DNA of 64,000 nucleotides from Elusimicrobia bacterium CG_4_9_14_3_um_filter_62_55 (GCA_002790095.1 PFUL01000116.1:1-64000), one strand, 5' to 3'. Counted from the first letter of the stretch, positions 36,948 to 45,440 are shown. Program-made: numbers and translations. Notes: generated from the sequence alone by a model not told the origin.

Positions 36948-37016
36948 TTTTTTACTGGGGTCAGACCCCAGTAAAAAATAGCTCGCTTTACGGGGGTCTG
37001 ACCCCAGTAAAAAATT
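36948..37016. repeat. Paired REP-like palindromes
   Basis: TTTTTACTGGGG-TCAGA-CCCCAGTAAAAA (36949-36977) is a perfect 12-bp palindrome. A second, imperfect copy (GGGGGTCTGACCCCAGTAAA, from 36991) follows and runs up to the stop codon of the outer-membrane gene. GGGGTCTGACCCC-type palindromes are common REP elements mobilised by RAYT transposases in other bacteria; no RAYT gene is in this window. With A/T tracts on both sides the first copy could also end transcription in both directions. Confidence 0.72.
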
Positions 37017-38262
37017 AGCGGATGAAGATGAGCTCGGGCTGGGCGCGTTCGCGGAGGGTTACTTTTTTCTTGGGGGGCTTTTGCTTGCGCTGGTTTTCGT
37101 TCCAGGTCCAATAGCGGAGCAGGCGCTCCTCGCCGATGGAGGTGGGACCCTGTTTCATACCCAAAGCCTTTTCGCGCGAGGAGGCCTTCTCCCAACCTTC
37201 CGGCTTGTTCCGGCCGTGGCGCAGCACGGGCGAAGGGCGGTACTCCTTCTCCTCGGCTTGAGCGTAGCGCAGCAAGCGAGGGTTGTTGTGCCCGTTGCGG
37301 CCGAAACGCACGAGGCTGGAGGCGGCTCCCATTCGAAACGGCGCCATGAAGCCGGTGGAGATGATGAAGGTCTTTCCGGAGGAGGCCCCCATCGCCTTAA
37401 CCTCCCCATTAAGGAAGGCGTTGAAAAGCGTGCATTGGCGCTGAACGCCGAAGATGATGCGGCTGTTCAGCGGCTCAGGGCTGTTGGACGCTTCACCGAC
37501 CGAAGGTTGGATCAGCGGGGTCTGCCAGGCGGCTTCCAGCTTTCCACGCACCGAACCCCGGCTATGGTTGAAGCCGGCGCCCATAAACGGAATCCAGCGA
37601 CCGTAAGCCTGACTCACAACCATGTTGACGCCGTAGGTCTTCACGTCCCATTCCAGCTGTCCGCTGTTGACGCTGGAGGCCAAGAAGCCGGGCACCAACT
37701 CAACGTTTTCGAATTTGTTGACGTAGTTGAAGTATCCGAAGGTCTGCTGATAATTTCCGGAAATGGAAAACAGCGGCCGCTTCCCTCCCATAAAGTGACG
37801 GCGGAAACCGACGCCGATGGTGTTGCTCTGCCCGTTTCCGGTCGTATCCTCGGAAAGCTTGTAATTCTTCGGCGTCGTCATGTTGGCGATGCGCAGGCTC
37901 ATATCCGTCCGGCCGGGCAGCCCAAAACGCAAGTGGAGGGTCAAATTCGGGAACATCATCTTGTCGGGCAAGGACGAACCGGGATCCTTTTCCCGCAGGG
38001 CCTGAACCTGAATTGTCGGGAAGGTGGACTTATCGAAGGGAAGGTTGCCGACGCCGAGGCTGAAGTCCGGCTGGATGCGCCAAGGGCGCATTTCGCTCGG
38101 CGGGTCGAAGGCGGAGCCCGCGTTGAAGCCGAGGCCGGTCGCGGTTTCCTTCGTCAGCCAGTCCATCATCCGGGCGAAGTCGTCGGACATCGTCGGATTG
38201 GCCGCCCAAGCGGCCGCCGAGGATGCTGCCCAGAGAAAGACGGCTAACGCCGTCTTCTTCAT
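37015..38262 (-). CDS. Exported, probably outer-membrane beta-barrel protein of unknown function
   Basis: The 415-residue protein has a clear signal peptide ('MKKTALAVFLWAASSAAAWA'). Its body is made of alternating beta-strand segments ('LHLRFGLPGRTDMSLRIAN', 'NTIGVGFRRHF', 'PLFSISGNYQQTFGY') typical of an outer-membrane barrel. The last 100 residues are basic and low in strands ('RNKPEGWEKASSREK', 'RKQKPPKKKVTLRERAQ'), an unusual tail for a barrel. ATG 38262 shares its A with the stop of the small ORF upstream (TGATG). The stop codon lies in a REP-like repeat. Confidence 0.6.
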   Translation of the reverse strand: MKKTALAVFLWAASSAAAWAANPTMSDDFARMMDWLTKETATGLGFNAGSAFDPPSEMRPWRIQPDFSLGVGNLPFDKSTFPTIQVQALREKDPGSSLPDKMMFPNLTLHLRFGLPGRTDMSLRIANMTTPKNYKLSEDTTGNGQSNTIGVGFRRHFMGGKRPLFSISGNYQQTFGYFNYVNKFENVELVPGFLASSVNSGQLEWDVKTYGVNMVVSQAYGRWIPFMGAGFNHSRGSVRGKLEAAWQTPLIQPSVGEASNSPEPLNSRIIFGVQRQCTLFNAFLNGEVKAMGASSGKTFIISTGFMAPFRMGAASSLVRFGRNGHNNPRLLRYAQAEEKEYRPSPVLRHGRNKPEGWEKASSREKALGMKQGPTSIGEERLLRYWTWNENQRKQKPPKKKVTLRERAQPELIFIR

Positions 38263-38426
38263 CAATGCTTATTGGGAGCGTTCCGGCGGCTTTCGGAGAG
38301 CCAGCGATACGCCTGCCGGCCGGATTCAAAACTAAGTTGCGTGTGCCGCCGAGAGTCGTCGCGCTCTTCGCCGTCCAAAAGGCTGAAGCGACGGGTGATC
38401 GAGTCCTGCTTGCCGTGTTTTCTCAT
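38262..38426 (-). CDS. Small basic protein coupled to the barrel gene
   Basis: The 54-residue ORF starts at ATG 38426 after a GGGGG five bases upstream and ends at the TGATG junction with the barrel gene, which argues that it is translated. The sequence is charged ('TRRFSLLDGEERDDSRRHTQ') with no signal peptide or membrane helix. I do not recognise it. It could be a leader peptide that couples translation. The track's longer 97-residue form has no better support. Confidence 0.42.
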   Translation of the reverse strand: MRKHGKQDSITRRFSLLDGEERDDSRRHTQLSFESGRQAYRWLSESRRNAPNKH

Positions 38427-38550
38427 TGAAACCCCCGCGACCGCCTGCGGGTCGTCTAGCCTCATTGTAGCCCAGCCCCCCTCTCGCGACATGGGTCGGG
38501 GGGCCCACGAGGAAACCGGAATAGGGCCTATATTGTCCCCCTGAATTAGG

Positions 38551-38580
38551 ACCACCCCTCCCAGGAGGGGGAGGGGTGGT
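38551..38580 (-). terminator. Strong hairpin downstream of the exported-protein gene
   Basis: A perfect 12-bp stem ACCACCCCTCCC/GGGAGGGGTGGT with a six-base loop lies 44 bases after the stop at 38624. A uridine tract is missing, so it may protect the 3' end or pause polymerase more than terminate on its own. Confidence 0.5.
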
Positions 38581-38623
38581 GCCGGACTTCAGGGATTCAG
38601 CCTATAAGAAAGAGGCTGATTTT

Positions 38624-39487
38624 TCAGGGATTGTCATAGATCTCGAGCTTGCCGTTCTGCTTGCGAAGACCGGCCTTCGCGTCTCCATGGAGCTTGAAGA
38701 TCGCGATTTTATCGGACGGGACCAGGTTCTCCGGAACCAAAAACACATGCATATCGCCGCCCGAGTCCTTGGTGATGATCGAGAACAGACGGTTCGCCGT
38801 ATCGAGCACCGGACCGGCGGAGACGCCGTCGGTGTAAAAAACCCGATACGAGGCTCCGGCGATCAGCACGAGGGTCCCGGAGGCTTCGATCTTATTGAGC
38901 AAATCTCCAAGACGAATGGCATTTTCCTCATCGCCGTTCGGGTCGTAAATGTTGATTCGGCTGCGCAGCGGCTTCAGCGGGTTCGCCTGGACCTCGACGG
39001 CATAGGCCTTCCCGCCGATCGCAACCGAACCCTCCTTATCAAGCAACCCGGAGATGTTCAGAAGCTGGGGAGCGGCGTCACCGTCGACCCAGACGCTCAT
39101 GAACGCGTTCTGGTCCTTATCGAAAACGCCGCTGACGAAGACCTTCTTGCCGTTGATCTCTACCGAGTAAGTCCGTTTGAAATGCGCGTTGTGACCGGAT
39201 TTCAGGTCGATGCTTCCCACGGTCTGACCGGCCGCGACCGCTCCTTGCGCCGCGACGTTGGTGATGTGGAAGGGAACGTCCTCGCCCTTTCCGACCGCGT
39301 TGATGGGGGCGATTCCCTGAGAGGCCCAGTCGCCGAATTTCGCGGTTGGGGCGGGACCGGCGAAACGGCCGGCGGACGCCGAAGGGATCAAGCCGGCCGG
39401 AAGGCGGCCGAGAAGCGTCGGCTCCTTTGCCGAAACCCCGGATGCGATGAGAATCAAACCAAGAATGAAGCCAGCATTAACCTTCAT
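38624..39487 (-). CDS. Exported protein of unknown function
   Basis: The 287-residue protein has a signal peptide ('MKVNAGFILGLILIASGVSA') and an all-beta-looking soluble body ('VPFHITNVAAQGAVAAGQTV', 'KVFVSGVFDKDQNAFMSVWV'). No enzyme motif is visible. The start is well set by GGGAGGA upstream of ATG 39487. The 209-base leader region carries a small hairpin (CCCCCGAT/ATCGGGGG at 39558-39574) and, 130 bases upstream of the start, a perfect TTGACC-N2-GGTCAA palindrome. It is probably a periplasmic binding or structural protein. Confidence 0.6.
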   Translation of the reverse strand: MKVNAGFILGLILIASGVSAKEPTLLGRLPAGLIPSASAGRFAGPAPTAKFGDWASQGIAPINAVGKGEDVPFHITNVAAQGAVAAGQTVGSIDLKSGHNAHFKRTYSVEINGKKVFVSGVFDKDQNAFMSVWVDGDAAPQLLNISGLLDKEGSVAIGGKAYAVEVQANPLKPLRSRINIYDPNGDEENAIRLGDLLNKIEASGTLVLIAGASYRVFYTDGVSAGPVLDTANRLFSIITKDSGGDMHVFLVPENLVPSDKIAIFKLHGDAKAGLRKQNGKLEIYDNP

Positions 39488-39616
39488 AGTCCTCCCTGAC
39501 CTTCCCGTTCCGGGACCACCTCCCAGGCGCTAGGTGTCAGAGTTTAAGTTCTTTAGGCCCCCGATGATCGGGGGTCCTCATTGTATCAACCCTGTTCCGG
39601 AAATTGCAAGGGAAAG

Positions 39617-39630
39617 TTGACCGCGGTCAA
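39617..39630. promoter_or_regulatory. Perfect TTGACC-GC-GGTCAA palindrome
   Basis: A 14-base perfect palindrome with A-tract and T-tract flanks stands 130 bases before the exported-protein gene and just outside the NarL-type regulator's terminator. It resembles CRP/FNR-family operators, especially the TTGACC half-site of HcpR. The related dyad at 18293 has the same distance to its gene. Confidence 0.5.
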
Positions 39631-39642
39631 TTTTTCGACGAG

Positions 39643-39670
39643 AAAGGCGCCCCCCTGCGGGGGCGCCTTT
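39643..39670 (-). terminator. Terminator after the NarL-type regulator
   Basis: AAAGGCGCCCC and GGGGCGCCTTT form a perfect 11-bp stem, extendable by one pair, 27 bases downstream of the regulator stop. The uridine stretch is short (CTTT). Confidence 0.65.
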
Positions 39671-39696
39671 TCCAGGACCTAAAGGCAATCCAGGTC

Positions 39697-40371
39697 TTAG
39701 CGGGAATCTTCTGCCGAAATGAGGCCGATCTCGATGCCCTTGACGACCGCTTCGGTCCGGTTGGAAACGTCCAACTTCTGGAAGATGCTGTTCAGGTGAT
39801 TCTTAATCGTTTTGACGCTGCAACCGAGCTCGGCGGCGATTTCCTTGTTCGACATGCCGCGGCCCAAGAGCGCCAGAACCTTGATTTCGGTCTTGGTCAG
39901 CGCGACCAAGGTCGCCTCGGCCGTCGAACTCGACATCTGGCGAAGTCCCTGGATCAGCTTTCCCATCACCGGTTGGGGAATCATCACGCCCTCGTTGGCG
40001 AAGGTCTTCAGGGCGTTCACCAACTCGGAAGCCGGGAGCATTTTCGACAGGTACCCGTTGGCCCCCGCCTGGATGGACTCCATCACGTGGGCCTCGTCCT
40101 CAAAAGAGGAGAGGATCAGCACGTTGGTGTCGGGGCATTCCGTGCGAACCATGCGGGTCGCCGTCACGCCGTCCATATGAGGAAGCTTGATGTCCATCAA
40201 AATCACGTTAGGTTTGAGCTTCTTCGCCAGTCGGACGGCTTCCTGGCCGTCGGCAGCCTCGCCGACGACGGAGATGGTCTTCTCGTTCTCAAGAAGATCC
40301 TTGATCCCTTCGCGGAAAAGAGTTTGATCGTCTGCGATCAGGACCGTCAGCTTCTTTTTGGGCGCTGCCAT
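39697..40371 (-). CDS. NarL/FixJ-family response regulator (receiver-LuxR HTH)
   Basis: The 224-residue protein starts at ATG 40371, with GGAGGA seven bases upstream, in preference to the longer track ORF. The receiver has 'IADDQTL', phospho-acceptor Asp in 'ILMDIKLPHMDG' and Lys in 'LSKMLP'. The C-terminal LuxR-type helix-turn-helix is 'LTKTEIKVLALLGRGMSNKE' followed by 'GCSVKTIKNHLNSIFQKL'. It is a transcription factor, last of the signalling cluster. The kinases immediately upstream are its likely partners. Confidence 0.92.
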   Translation of the reverse strand: MAAPKKKLTVLIADDQTLFREGIKDLLENEKTISVVGEAADGQEAVRLAKKLKPNVILMDIKLPHMDGVTATRMVRTECPDTNVLILSSFEDEAHVMESIQAGANGYLSKMLPASELVNALKTFANEGVMIPQPVMGKLIQGLRQMSSSTAEATLVALTKTEIKVLALLGRGMSNKEIAAELGCSVKTIKNHLNSIFQKLDVSNRTEAVVKGIEIGLISAEDSR

Positions 40372-40455
40372 CGAGCGTTCCTCCCTAAAACATCGGTACG
40401 ACTCACGCGACTCTACCAAAAAAAGAGTCGGTGGAACTAGCATTATTAGCGGGTC

Positions 40456-41586
40456 TTAGGACTTGGCGGCGGGGGCGAACGGAACGGTGAAGTGAAAGGC
40501 GGCTCCCTTCCCAACGCCCGGGGACTCGACCCAGATGCGCCCGCCGTGACTGTTGACGATTTCCTGCGAGATCGACAATCCAAGACCCAGGCGGCCCTTT
40601 TGCGAATCCTTTCCGGCAGACTGGTGGAAGCTTTCGAAAATCTTCTTGGCTTCCTGCGGATCGATCCCCTCGCCGTTGTCCTGGACCGTAAACTGAACCA
40701 TCCTGTCGGCGGTCTTGGACGCCTTCACCGTCACCGCCCCCCCTTTCGGAGTATGGCGAAGCGCGTTTTCCAGCAAATTCGCGAGAACCTGGGTCAATCG
40801 CCTCTTATCGACCTGAATTTCGGGCAGCGGACCGGAAACCGCGGAACTGAGCGCCACGCCCCGCTGCCCCGCGCGCGTCATGACCGCCCCGACTGAATCC
40901 TCGACGATTTTTCCGGGCGGGTGATTCTCCTTCTCAAGACGAAACTTGCCTTGCTCGATCGAGGCCCAATCGACCAAGTCCTCGATCAAGCGGGAAAGCT
41001 GCGCGATCCCGTTGGAAATGTATTGAGCGCGCTTCTTCTGATCCTCGTTCGGATGAAGATTGGTCATCAGCATCTCGAAGGAAACCTGAAGCGTCATCAG
41101 GGAGTTCGACAAATCGTGGGAGGCCATCGACAGGAATTTGGACTTCATGTTCGACAGGAACAACAGCTGTTCGTTGGCCTTCGTCAGGTCGCCGATCAGA
41201 CGCGTATTTTCCTGGGACAGCCGCATCTTCTCGACGGCCTTGCCGATCGTGCTCTTCAGGCGATCGAATTCCACCGGCTTCACGAGGAAATCGTAGACCG
41301 ACTCCTGAATCGCCTTCAGAGCTGTGTCCAACGACGCGTGCGCGGTCAACATCAGGATTTCGCTTTCCGTGTTGACCTTTCGAATCTCGCGGATCACCTC
41401 GATGCCGGTCTTGTCGGGGAGATTGAAGTCCATGAGAATCACGTCGAAACGGTTGGTGACGACGGCCCTCATCGCCTCGGCGCCGGAACCCGCCTCGACG
41501 ACATCGTAGCCTTCGAGATCGAGATTGTCGTGGATGCTCTCGCGCAGATTGGCGTCGTCGTCGACGACGAGGATTCGAATGGCCAT
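40456..41586 (-). CDS. Receiver-histidine kinase hybrid
   Basis: The 376-residue soluble protein has an N-terminal receiver ('VVDDDAN', Asp in 'ILMDFNLPDKTG', Lys in 'LVKPVE'), a coiled linker, a HisKA domain with 'ASHDLSNSLMTL' (about residue 155), and a HATPase_c domain with N-box 'LLENALRHTP', 'DNGEGID' and 'GRLGLGLSIS'. There is no membrane segment, so its input is probably phosphate from the upstream kinase through its receiver. It starts directly after the TAA of the membrane kinase (TAAATG). Confidence 0.92.
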   Translation of the reverse strand: MAIRILVVDDDANLRESIHDNLDLEGYDVVEAGSGAEAMRAVVTNRFDVILMDFNLPDKTGIEVIREIRKVNTESEILMLTAHASLDTALKAIQESVYDFLVKPVEFDRLKSTIGKAVEKMRLSQENTRLIGDLTKANEQLLFLSNMKSKFLSMASHDLSNSLMTLQVSFEMLMTNLHPNEDQKKRAQYISNGIAQLSRLIEDLVDWASIEQGKFRLEKENHPPGKIVEDSVGAVMTRAGQRGVALSSAVSGPLPEIQVDKRRLTQVLANLLENALRHTPKGGAVTVKASKTADRMVQFTVQDNGEGIDPQEAKKIFESFHQSAGKDSQKGRLGLGLSISQEIVNSHGGRIWVESPGVGKGAAFHFTVPFAPAAKS

Positions 41587-43629
41587 TTACGCCCCCGTCC
41601 CGCGGTTGGGATCGATGTAGCGGACCGCCGTCTGCGGCGGTGCGCTGACCTGCCCCGGGGGCTGAGCCGCCGTCGGCGGCAACTGCGCAGGGGACTGCCC
41701 GAACGGCTGCTGCTGCTGCGCAGGCCCGGTCGGCGGCGCCCCCGCGGCGTTCGCCATCGGCAGGTACAGCATGAATTTAGTGCCTCGGCCGGGAGCGGTG
41801 TCGACGTCCACCTTGCCGCGATGGCGGTTGACCACCTTATGAACAACCGCCAAACCCAGCCCGGTCCCGCGCGCCTTCGTGGTATAGAACGGCGTAAAAA
41901 TCTTTTCCAAAACGTCCGGCGGAATGCCGGGGCCCGCGTCCTGAATATCGAGACGAACCCAGTTCGCGTCGACGATCTCGGTCCGCACCGTGGTCGTGCC
42001 CGCCTGCGGCATCACCTCGACGCCGTTGCCGATCAAATTGCGAACCGCCTGCCGCATCTCGTCGGGATCGATGCTGACGACCGGGTCGCGGGGATCGAAA
42101 TGCTTCACCACCTGGATGTGCTCGGGGAACGGATAAATGGAGAGCACGTCCTCCATGAAGTAATTCAGCTTCGTCAGTTCCGGCTTGAGCTCGCGCTGAC
42201 GCGAGTAGGTCAGAATCTCGTCGATGATGCTGTTGGCCTGCTTCACTTCGCTTTGAATGATCGAGATGTGGCGCTCGACCTTCGGATCCACTCCACCTGC
42301 CTTTCCCAGTTTGGTTTTGATGAAGAAAATCGAGTTGTTGATAACGGCGAGCGGATTGCGGATCTCGTGGCCGACGACGGAGGCCATCTGACCGATCGCG
42401 GCTAAGCGCTCCTTCTTAATCAACTCGTCCTGAGCCGCTTTCAGTTCACGCGTCCGGGCCTCAACGCGGCGCTCGAGATCCCGACCGTACTTCGTAAGCT
42501 CCTCCTTGGCGTGCAGGAGTTCCCCGGTCTTCTCCTTCAAGGAATCGCTCATCTGCAGAAAGGACTGCGCGAGATCGCCGATCTCGTCGTTGGTCATCGT
42601 GATCTCGGGGAGTTCCTCAAACTCGCCCATTTTGAGCTTTTCTCCAGCCTTCTGAAGCGCCCGAATCGGCTGTGTGATATGACCGGCGACGGCGAGCGAC
42701 AAAAGCGGCGTAATGATCAGCACCCAGAGAAAGACCCGCGCGATCTGCTTGCGCATCTCGGTCGCGGCGATATACGCAGTCTCGACGGGTTGCTGCACGT
42801 AGACCACCCAGCCGACGTCCTTGACCTCGGCGTAGGCGCCGAGAACGCTCGTGCCGTCCTCCAAGCCGATGTTGCCGCCTCCCTTCTTGGCGCTTTGCGT
42901 CATAATGACCTTCAAAATCTCGTCGGGAAGCCCGGCCTGGCGGGTGAAAACCTTGTTCGGATCGGAATGCGCGACGAGGAAGCTGTCGCGCACGTCGCCG
43001 GCAACCACCGCCGATTCCGCCCGCCCCTGATCGGGGAACTCCTGATGAAGCATCTGCGAAAGTCCGTTGAGACTGATCTTCCCCAAAAGCACGCCTCGCT
43101 TGATCGCGCGAGATTGCGCCATCGAAACGATCGGCACGGCGATCGTCAGAGTCGGGTAGAGCCCTTGAAAACGCTGAAGATCCCCGACGTACTCGCCCTT
43201 TTGCGAGGCGACTTGGAATACGGTGTTGTCGAAAAAATTCCGGAGTTCGGGACGGGGCCCGAGAAAGCGTCCCTTGCGAACGGTCTCGAGACCGTTAAGA
43301 TCGAAGACGGAGAGTTCGAGAAACGCCGGGTGCTGCTGCATGACCCGGTTGAGATGCTGGTTCTGACGAACCGGGTCCATCGACGAGAAACCCTCGAGTC
43401 GGGACGCGACGTGGAGCACGGTTTTGAAATTCGTGATGAAGTTGTGCGTCGTCTCCGCGAACCCGGTGGCGAGCGACTCCTGGTTGCGCAGCGACTCTTC
43501 CTTCAAAACGTCTTGAGAGATATTGACGAGGTGCCAGCCGACGACCCCCATCGGCGCAAGCGAGATGAGCAGGAACCAGAAAAGAAATTTATAGGCTAGC
43601 TTGCCGCGCCGCGGCTCCGAATACGGCAT
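41587..43629 (-). CDS. Membrane sensor histidine kinase (Cache-like sensor, HAMP)
   Basis: The 680-residue kinase has a first membrane helix at about 15-35 ('FLFWFLLISLAPMGVVGW') and a periplasmic sensor of about 250 residues with Cache-like pattern ('AVPIVSMAQSRAIKRGVLLG', 'VGWVVYVQQPVETAYIA'). A second helix at about 290-312, HAMP and coiled coil follow. HisKA has 'VVGHEIRNPLAVINN' and HATPase_c has 'NLIGNGVEVMPQAG', 'DAGPGIPP' and 'GTGLGLAVVH'. The last 60 residues are Pro/Gln-rich and disordered, an unusual tail. It reads a small molecule outside the inner membrane and passes phosphate to the receivers beside it. Confidence 0.92.
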   Translation of the reverse strand: MPYSEPRRGKLAYKFLFWFLLISLAPMGVVGWHLVNISQDVLKEESLRNQESLATGFAETTHNFITNFKTVLHVASRLEGFSSMDPVRQNQHLNRVMQQHPAFLELSVFDLNGLETVRKGRFLGPRPELRNFFDNTVFQVASQKGEYVGDLQRFQGLYPTLTIAVPIVSMAQSRAIKRGVLLGKISLNGLSQMLHQEFPDQGRAESAVVAGDVRDSFLVAHSDPNKVFTRQAGLPDEILKVIMTQSAKKGGGNIGLEDGTSVLGAYAEVKDVGWVVYVQQPVETAYIAATEMRKQIARVFLWVLIITPLLSLAVAGHITQPIRALQKAGEKLKMGEFEELPEITMTNDEIGDLAQSFLQMSDSLKEKTGELLHAKEELTKYGRDLERRVEARTRELKAAQDELIKKERLAAIGQMASVVGHEIRNPLAVINNSIFFIKTKLGKAGGVDPKVERHISIIQSEVKQANSIIDEILTYSRQRELKPELTKLNYFMEDVLSIYPFPEHIQVVKHFDPRDPVVSIDPDEMRQAVRNLIGNGVEVMPQAGTTTVRTEIVDANWVRLDIQDAGPGIPPDVLEKIFTPFYTTKARGTGLGLAVVHKVVNRHRGKVDVDTAPGRGTKFMLYLPMANAAGAPPTGPAQQQQPFGQSPAQLPPTAAQPPGQVSAPPQTAVRYIDPNRGTGA

Positions 43630-43709
43630 TCCACCCCCGTCCCGTCAGGCGACCGACGATCAGCACTGCCCGCTGACATAGCGGCCAGCACAGCGGCCCT
43701 GCCGGGCCA

Positions 43710-44096
43710 CTAGCCCCTTCCCCGCATGAGCAGTTGCCGGATGCGGACCGACAACTCCTGCAGGTCGAACGGCTTGGTCAGATACTCATCGGCCCCGAGC
43801 TGAAAACCCTGCGTCTTCTCCTCGGCGGAAAGGAAGCGACCCGTCATCATGATCAGGATCGCGTCCTTGAACCGCTTGCGCAGTTCCTGACAAATCTGAA
43901 AGCCGCTGGAATCCGGCAGCTGAATGTCCATAATAACGACCTGGGGTTCGTTCTTAATCGCCGACTCGATGCCGGACTTCGCGTCGCCGGCCTGCAGGCA
44001 CTCGAAGCCTTCGAGCTCCAGCACCTCGGCCAGGCTCTCGCTCAAGTGGGCGTCGTCGTCGATGATAAGGAGCTTGGTGTCTTGGTTCTCAGCCAT
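43710..44096 (-). CDS. Stand-alone receiver-domain response regulator
   Basis: The 128-residue CheY-like protein has 'IIDDDAH', phospho-acceptor Asp in 'VVIMDIQLPDSSG', Thr in 'MMTGRF' and Lys in 'YLTKPFD'. Without an output domain it probably relays phosphate to or from the kinases 80 bases downstream, or acts on a pilus component by contact. Confidence 0.9.
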   Translation of the reverse strand: MAENQDTKLLIIDDDAHLSESLAEVLELEGFECLQAGDAKSGIESAIKNEPQVVIMDIQLPDSSGFQICQELRKRFKDAILIMMTGRFLSAEEKTQGFQLGADEYLTKPFDLQELSVRIRQLLMRGRG

Positions 44097-44117
44097 GGAG
44101 AGTCTCCTAAACCGTCC

Positions 44118-44915
44118 TTATCCCGCGGTTCCCGGCGGGATGAGCTTATACCCCACGCAAGGGACGGTCGTAATGAATTTCGCCGCCTTGCCCAGTTTTT
44201 CGCGCAGCCGGCGAACATGCACGTCCACCGTTCGAGGCGAACCGAAATAGTTGTATCCCCAAACCCGCTCGATCAGGTACGGCCGACTGAGAACCCGGTT
44301 CGGCGAACTCAAGAAAACGTAAAGAAGATCGAGCTCTTTCGAGGTAAGAGGAACGTTCTTTCCGCTAACCTTGAGCGTATAGCTGGTCAGATTGAGTTCG
44401 ATGGTCCCCATCTTCAGGACCTCTTCCTGAGGCTTGGACATCGTCCGGTGCAGCACGGCACGGATGCGCGCCAAACACTCGGCGGTATCCTGATCGAGCG
44501 TCAGGCATTCGTCGGCGCCCGCTTGAAAGAACTGAAGACGCATGCTGGTCTTGCGCGGGGCTTCGGGAGTCGCGGTCGGCTTCACGCTCGTCGTCCCCCA
44601 ACCGGCGGGAAGGCGCTTCACTCCGCCGATCTCCGCGCCCCCGATGGGCGGCGGCGGCTGATGGTCGAGCAGCGCGGCGATGGCGAGTTGCCGTGTCGGC
44701 CCGCGGGAACGAAGATTCTTGACGACCTGCACGCCTTCGGCGTCGGCGAGATTCTGCCCGACGATAAGCAGATCGCAGCCCCGCTGGGAAATAAGCCCCT
44801 GAAGCTCCTTCGAGCGCTGCACGACGGTGGTCGTCATGCCGTTGCGGGACAGCGACTCCAGCAGGACTCCCGCCCGGTTGGGGTCCCGCATCGCGCAGAG
44901 AATGTTGATTCTCAA
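44118..44915 (-). CDS. OmpR/PhoB-type regulator with a degenerate receiver
   Basis: The 265-residue protein starts at TTG 44915, which overlaps the upstream membrane-protein stop (TTGA). The C-terminal winged helix is intact: 'LTSKELDLLYVFLSSPNRVL' and 'GSPRTVDVHVRRLREKLGKA'. The N-terminal domain keeps the receiver outline but lacks the acidic pair ('ILCAMRDPN') and has Gly where the phospho-Asp should be ('DLLIVGQNLAD'). A 40-residue Pro-rich insertion ('PPPPIGGAEIGG') interrupts it. It should not be phosphorylated in the normal way and is probably controlled by dimerisation, binding or amount. Confidence 0.88.
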   Translation of the reverse strand: MRINILCAMRDPNRAGVLLESLSRNGMTTTVVQRSKELQGLISQRGCDLLIVGQNLADAEGVQVVKNLRSRGPTRQLAIAALLDHQPPPPIGGAEIGGVKRLPAGWGTTSVKPTATPEAPRKTSMRLQFFQAGADECLTLDQDTAECLARIRAVLHRTMSKPQEEVLKMGTIELNLTSYTLKVSGKNVPLTSKELDLLYVFLSSPNRVLSRPYLIERVWGYNYFGSPRTVDVHVRRLREKLGKAAKFITTVPCVGYKLIPPGTAG

Positions 44916-45352
44916 GCGGCCGGTCCCTCCGCCCCATCGTCCGACTCTTCGATGTCGAGGTGAATGCCCCCGAGATTCACGGTCGTTCCAAAGAAGTTGT
45001 ACAGGGCGGAAACGAGAAGAACGAGCGCGTCCATGAGCACCATGTAAAGCAGCGAGAAGAACAAAGTCGAGACCAGCTTCCAAAACAGAGGAGAATCAGC
45101 CAACTGCGGATTCGGGAGAATCACGAAGGTCACCAAACCGCCGAAAAACCCGAGCGTTCCCAGGACGCCGGAGACCGCGGGCTTGGTCGCGGCGATAACG
45201 CCGACGGCCATCGCGACGCCTCCGATCACGGAAAGCGCGATATTGTTCTTCGCGTAGCCGGCCAGAGCCAGCAACATGCCGATCACCGCCGCCGCGATGA
45301 CGACGGGATGCGCGATCCAAAACGGGTCGATTCTGCGAATGCGATAGCTCAT
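44912..45352 (-). CDS. Small polytopic membrane protein
   Basis: The 146-residue protein has four predicted membrane helices (about 15-31, 36-54, 60-80 and 88-116) and an acidic C-terminus ('HLDIEESDDGAEG'). I know no family for it. It is the first gene of the signalling operon, behind its own promoter and a GGGAGA ribosome-binding site, and it is translationally coupled to the atypical OmpR-type regulator. A membrane partner of that regulator is a reasonable guess. Confidence 0.68.
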   Translation of the reverse strand: MSYRIRRIDPFWIAHPVVIAAAVIGMLLALAGYAKNNIALSVIGGVAMAVGVIAATKPAVSGVLGTLGFFGGLVTFVILPNPQLADSPLFWKLVSTLFFSLLYMVLMDALVLLVSALYNFFGTTVNLGGIHLDIEESDDGAEGPAA

Positions 45353-45393
45353 GGCTGATCTCCCAGGTCCGGCATTAGGTCACGTTCCATCAT

Positions 45394-45422
45394 TATGTAG
45401 CAAGAATAATGGTTTTTGGCAA
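45394..45422 (-). promoter_or_regulatory. Promoter of the signalling operon
   Basis: On the minus strand TTGCCA and TACATA are 17 bases apart, in an AT-rich 88-base gap, giving a leader of about 35 bases before ATG 45352. Confidence 0.5.
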
Positions 45423-45440
45423 GGGCGGCCGGAACGGCCC

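Noticed and set aside
40386-40440. Terminator between the hybrid kinase and the NarL regulator
   Set aside because: A CGACTC/GAGTCG stem exists, but the T-run is in the loop and not after the stem, so it is unlikely to terminate.
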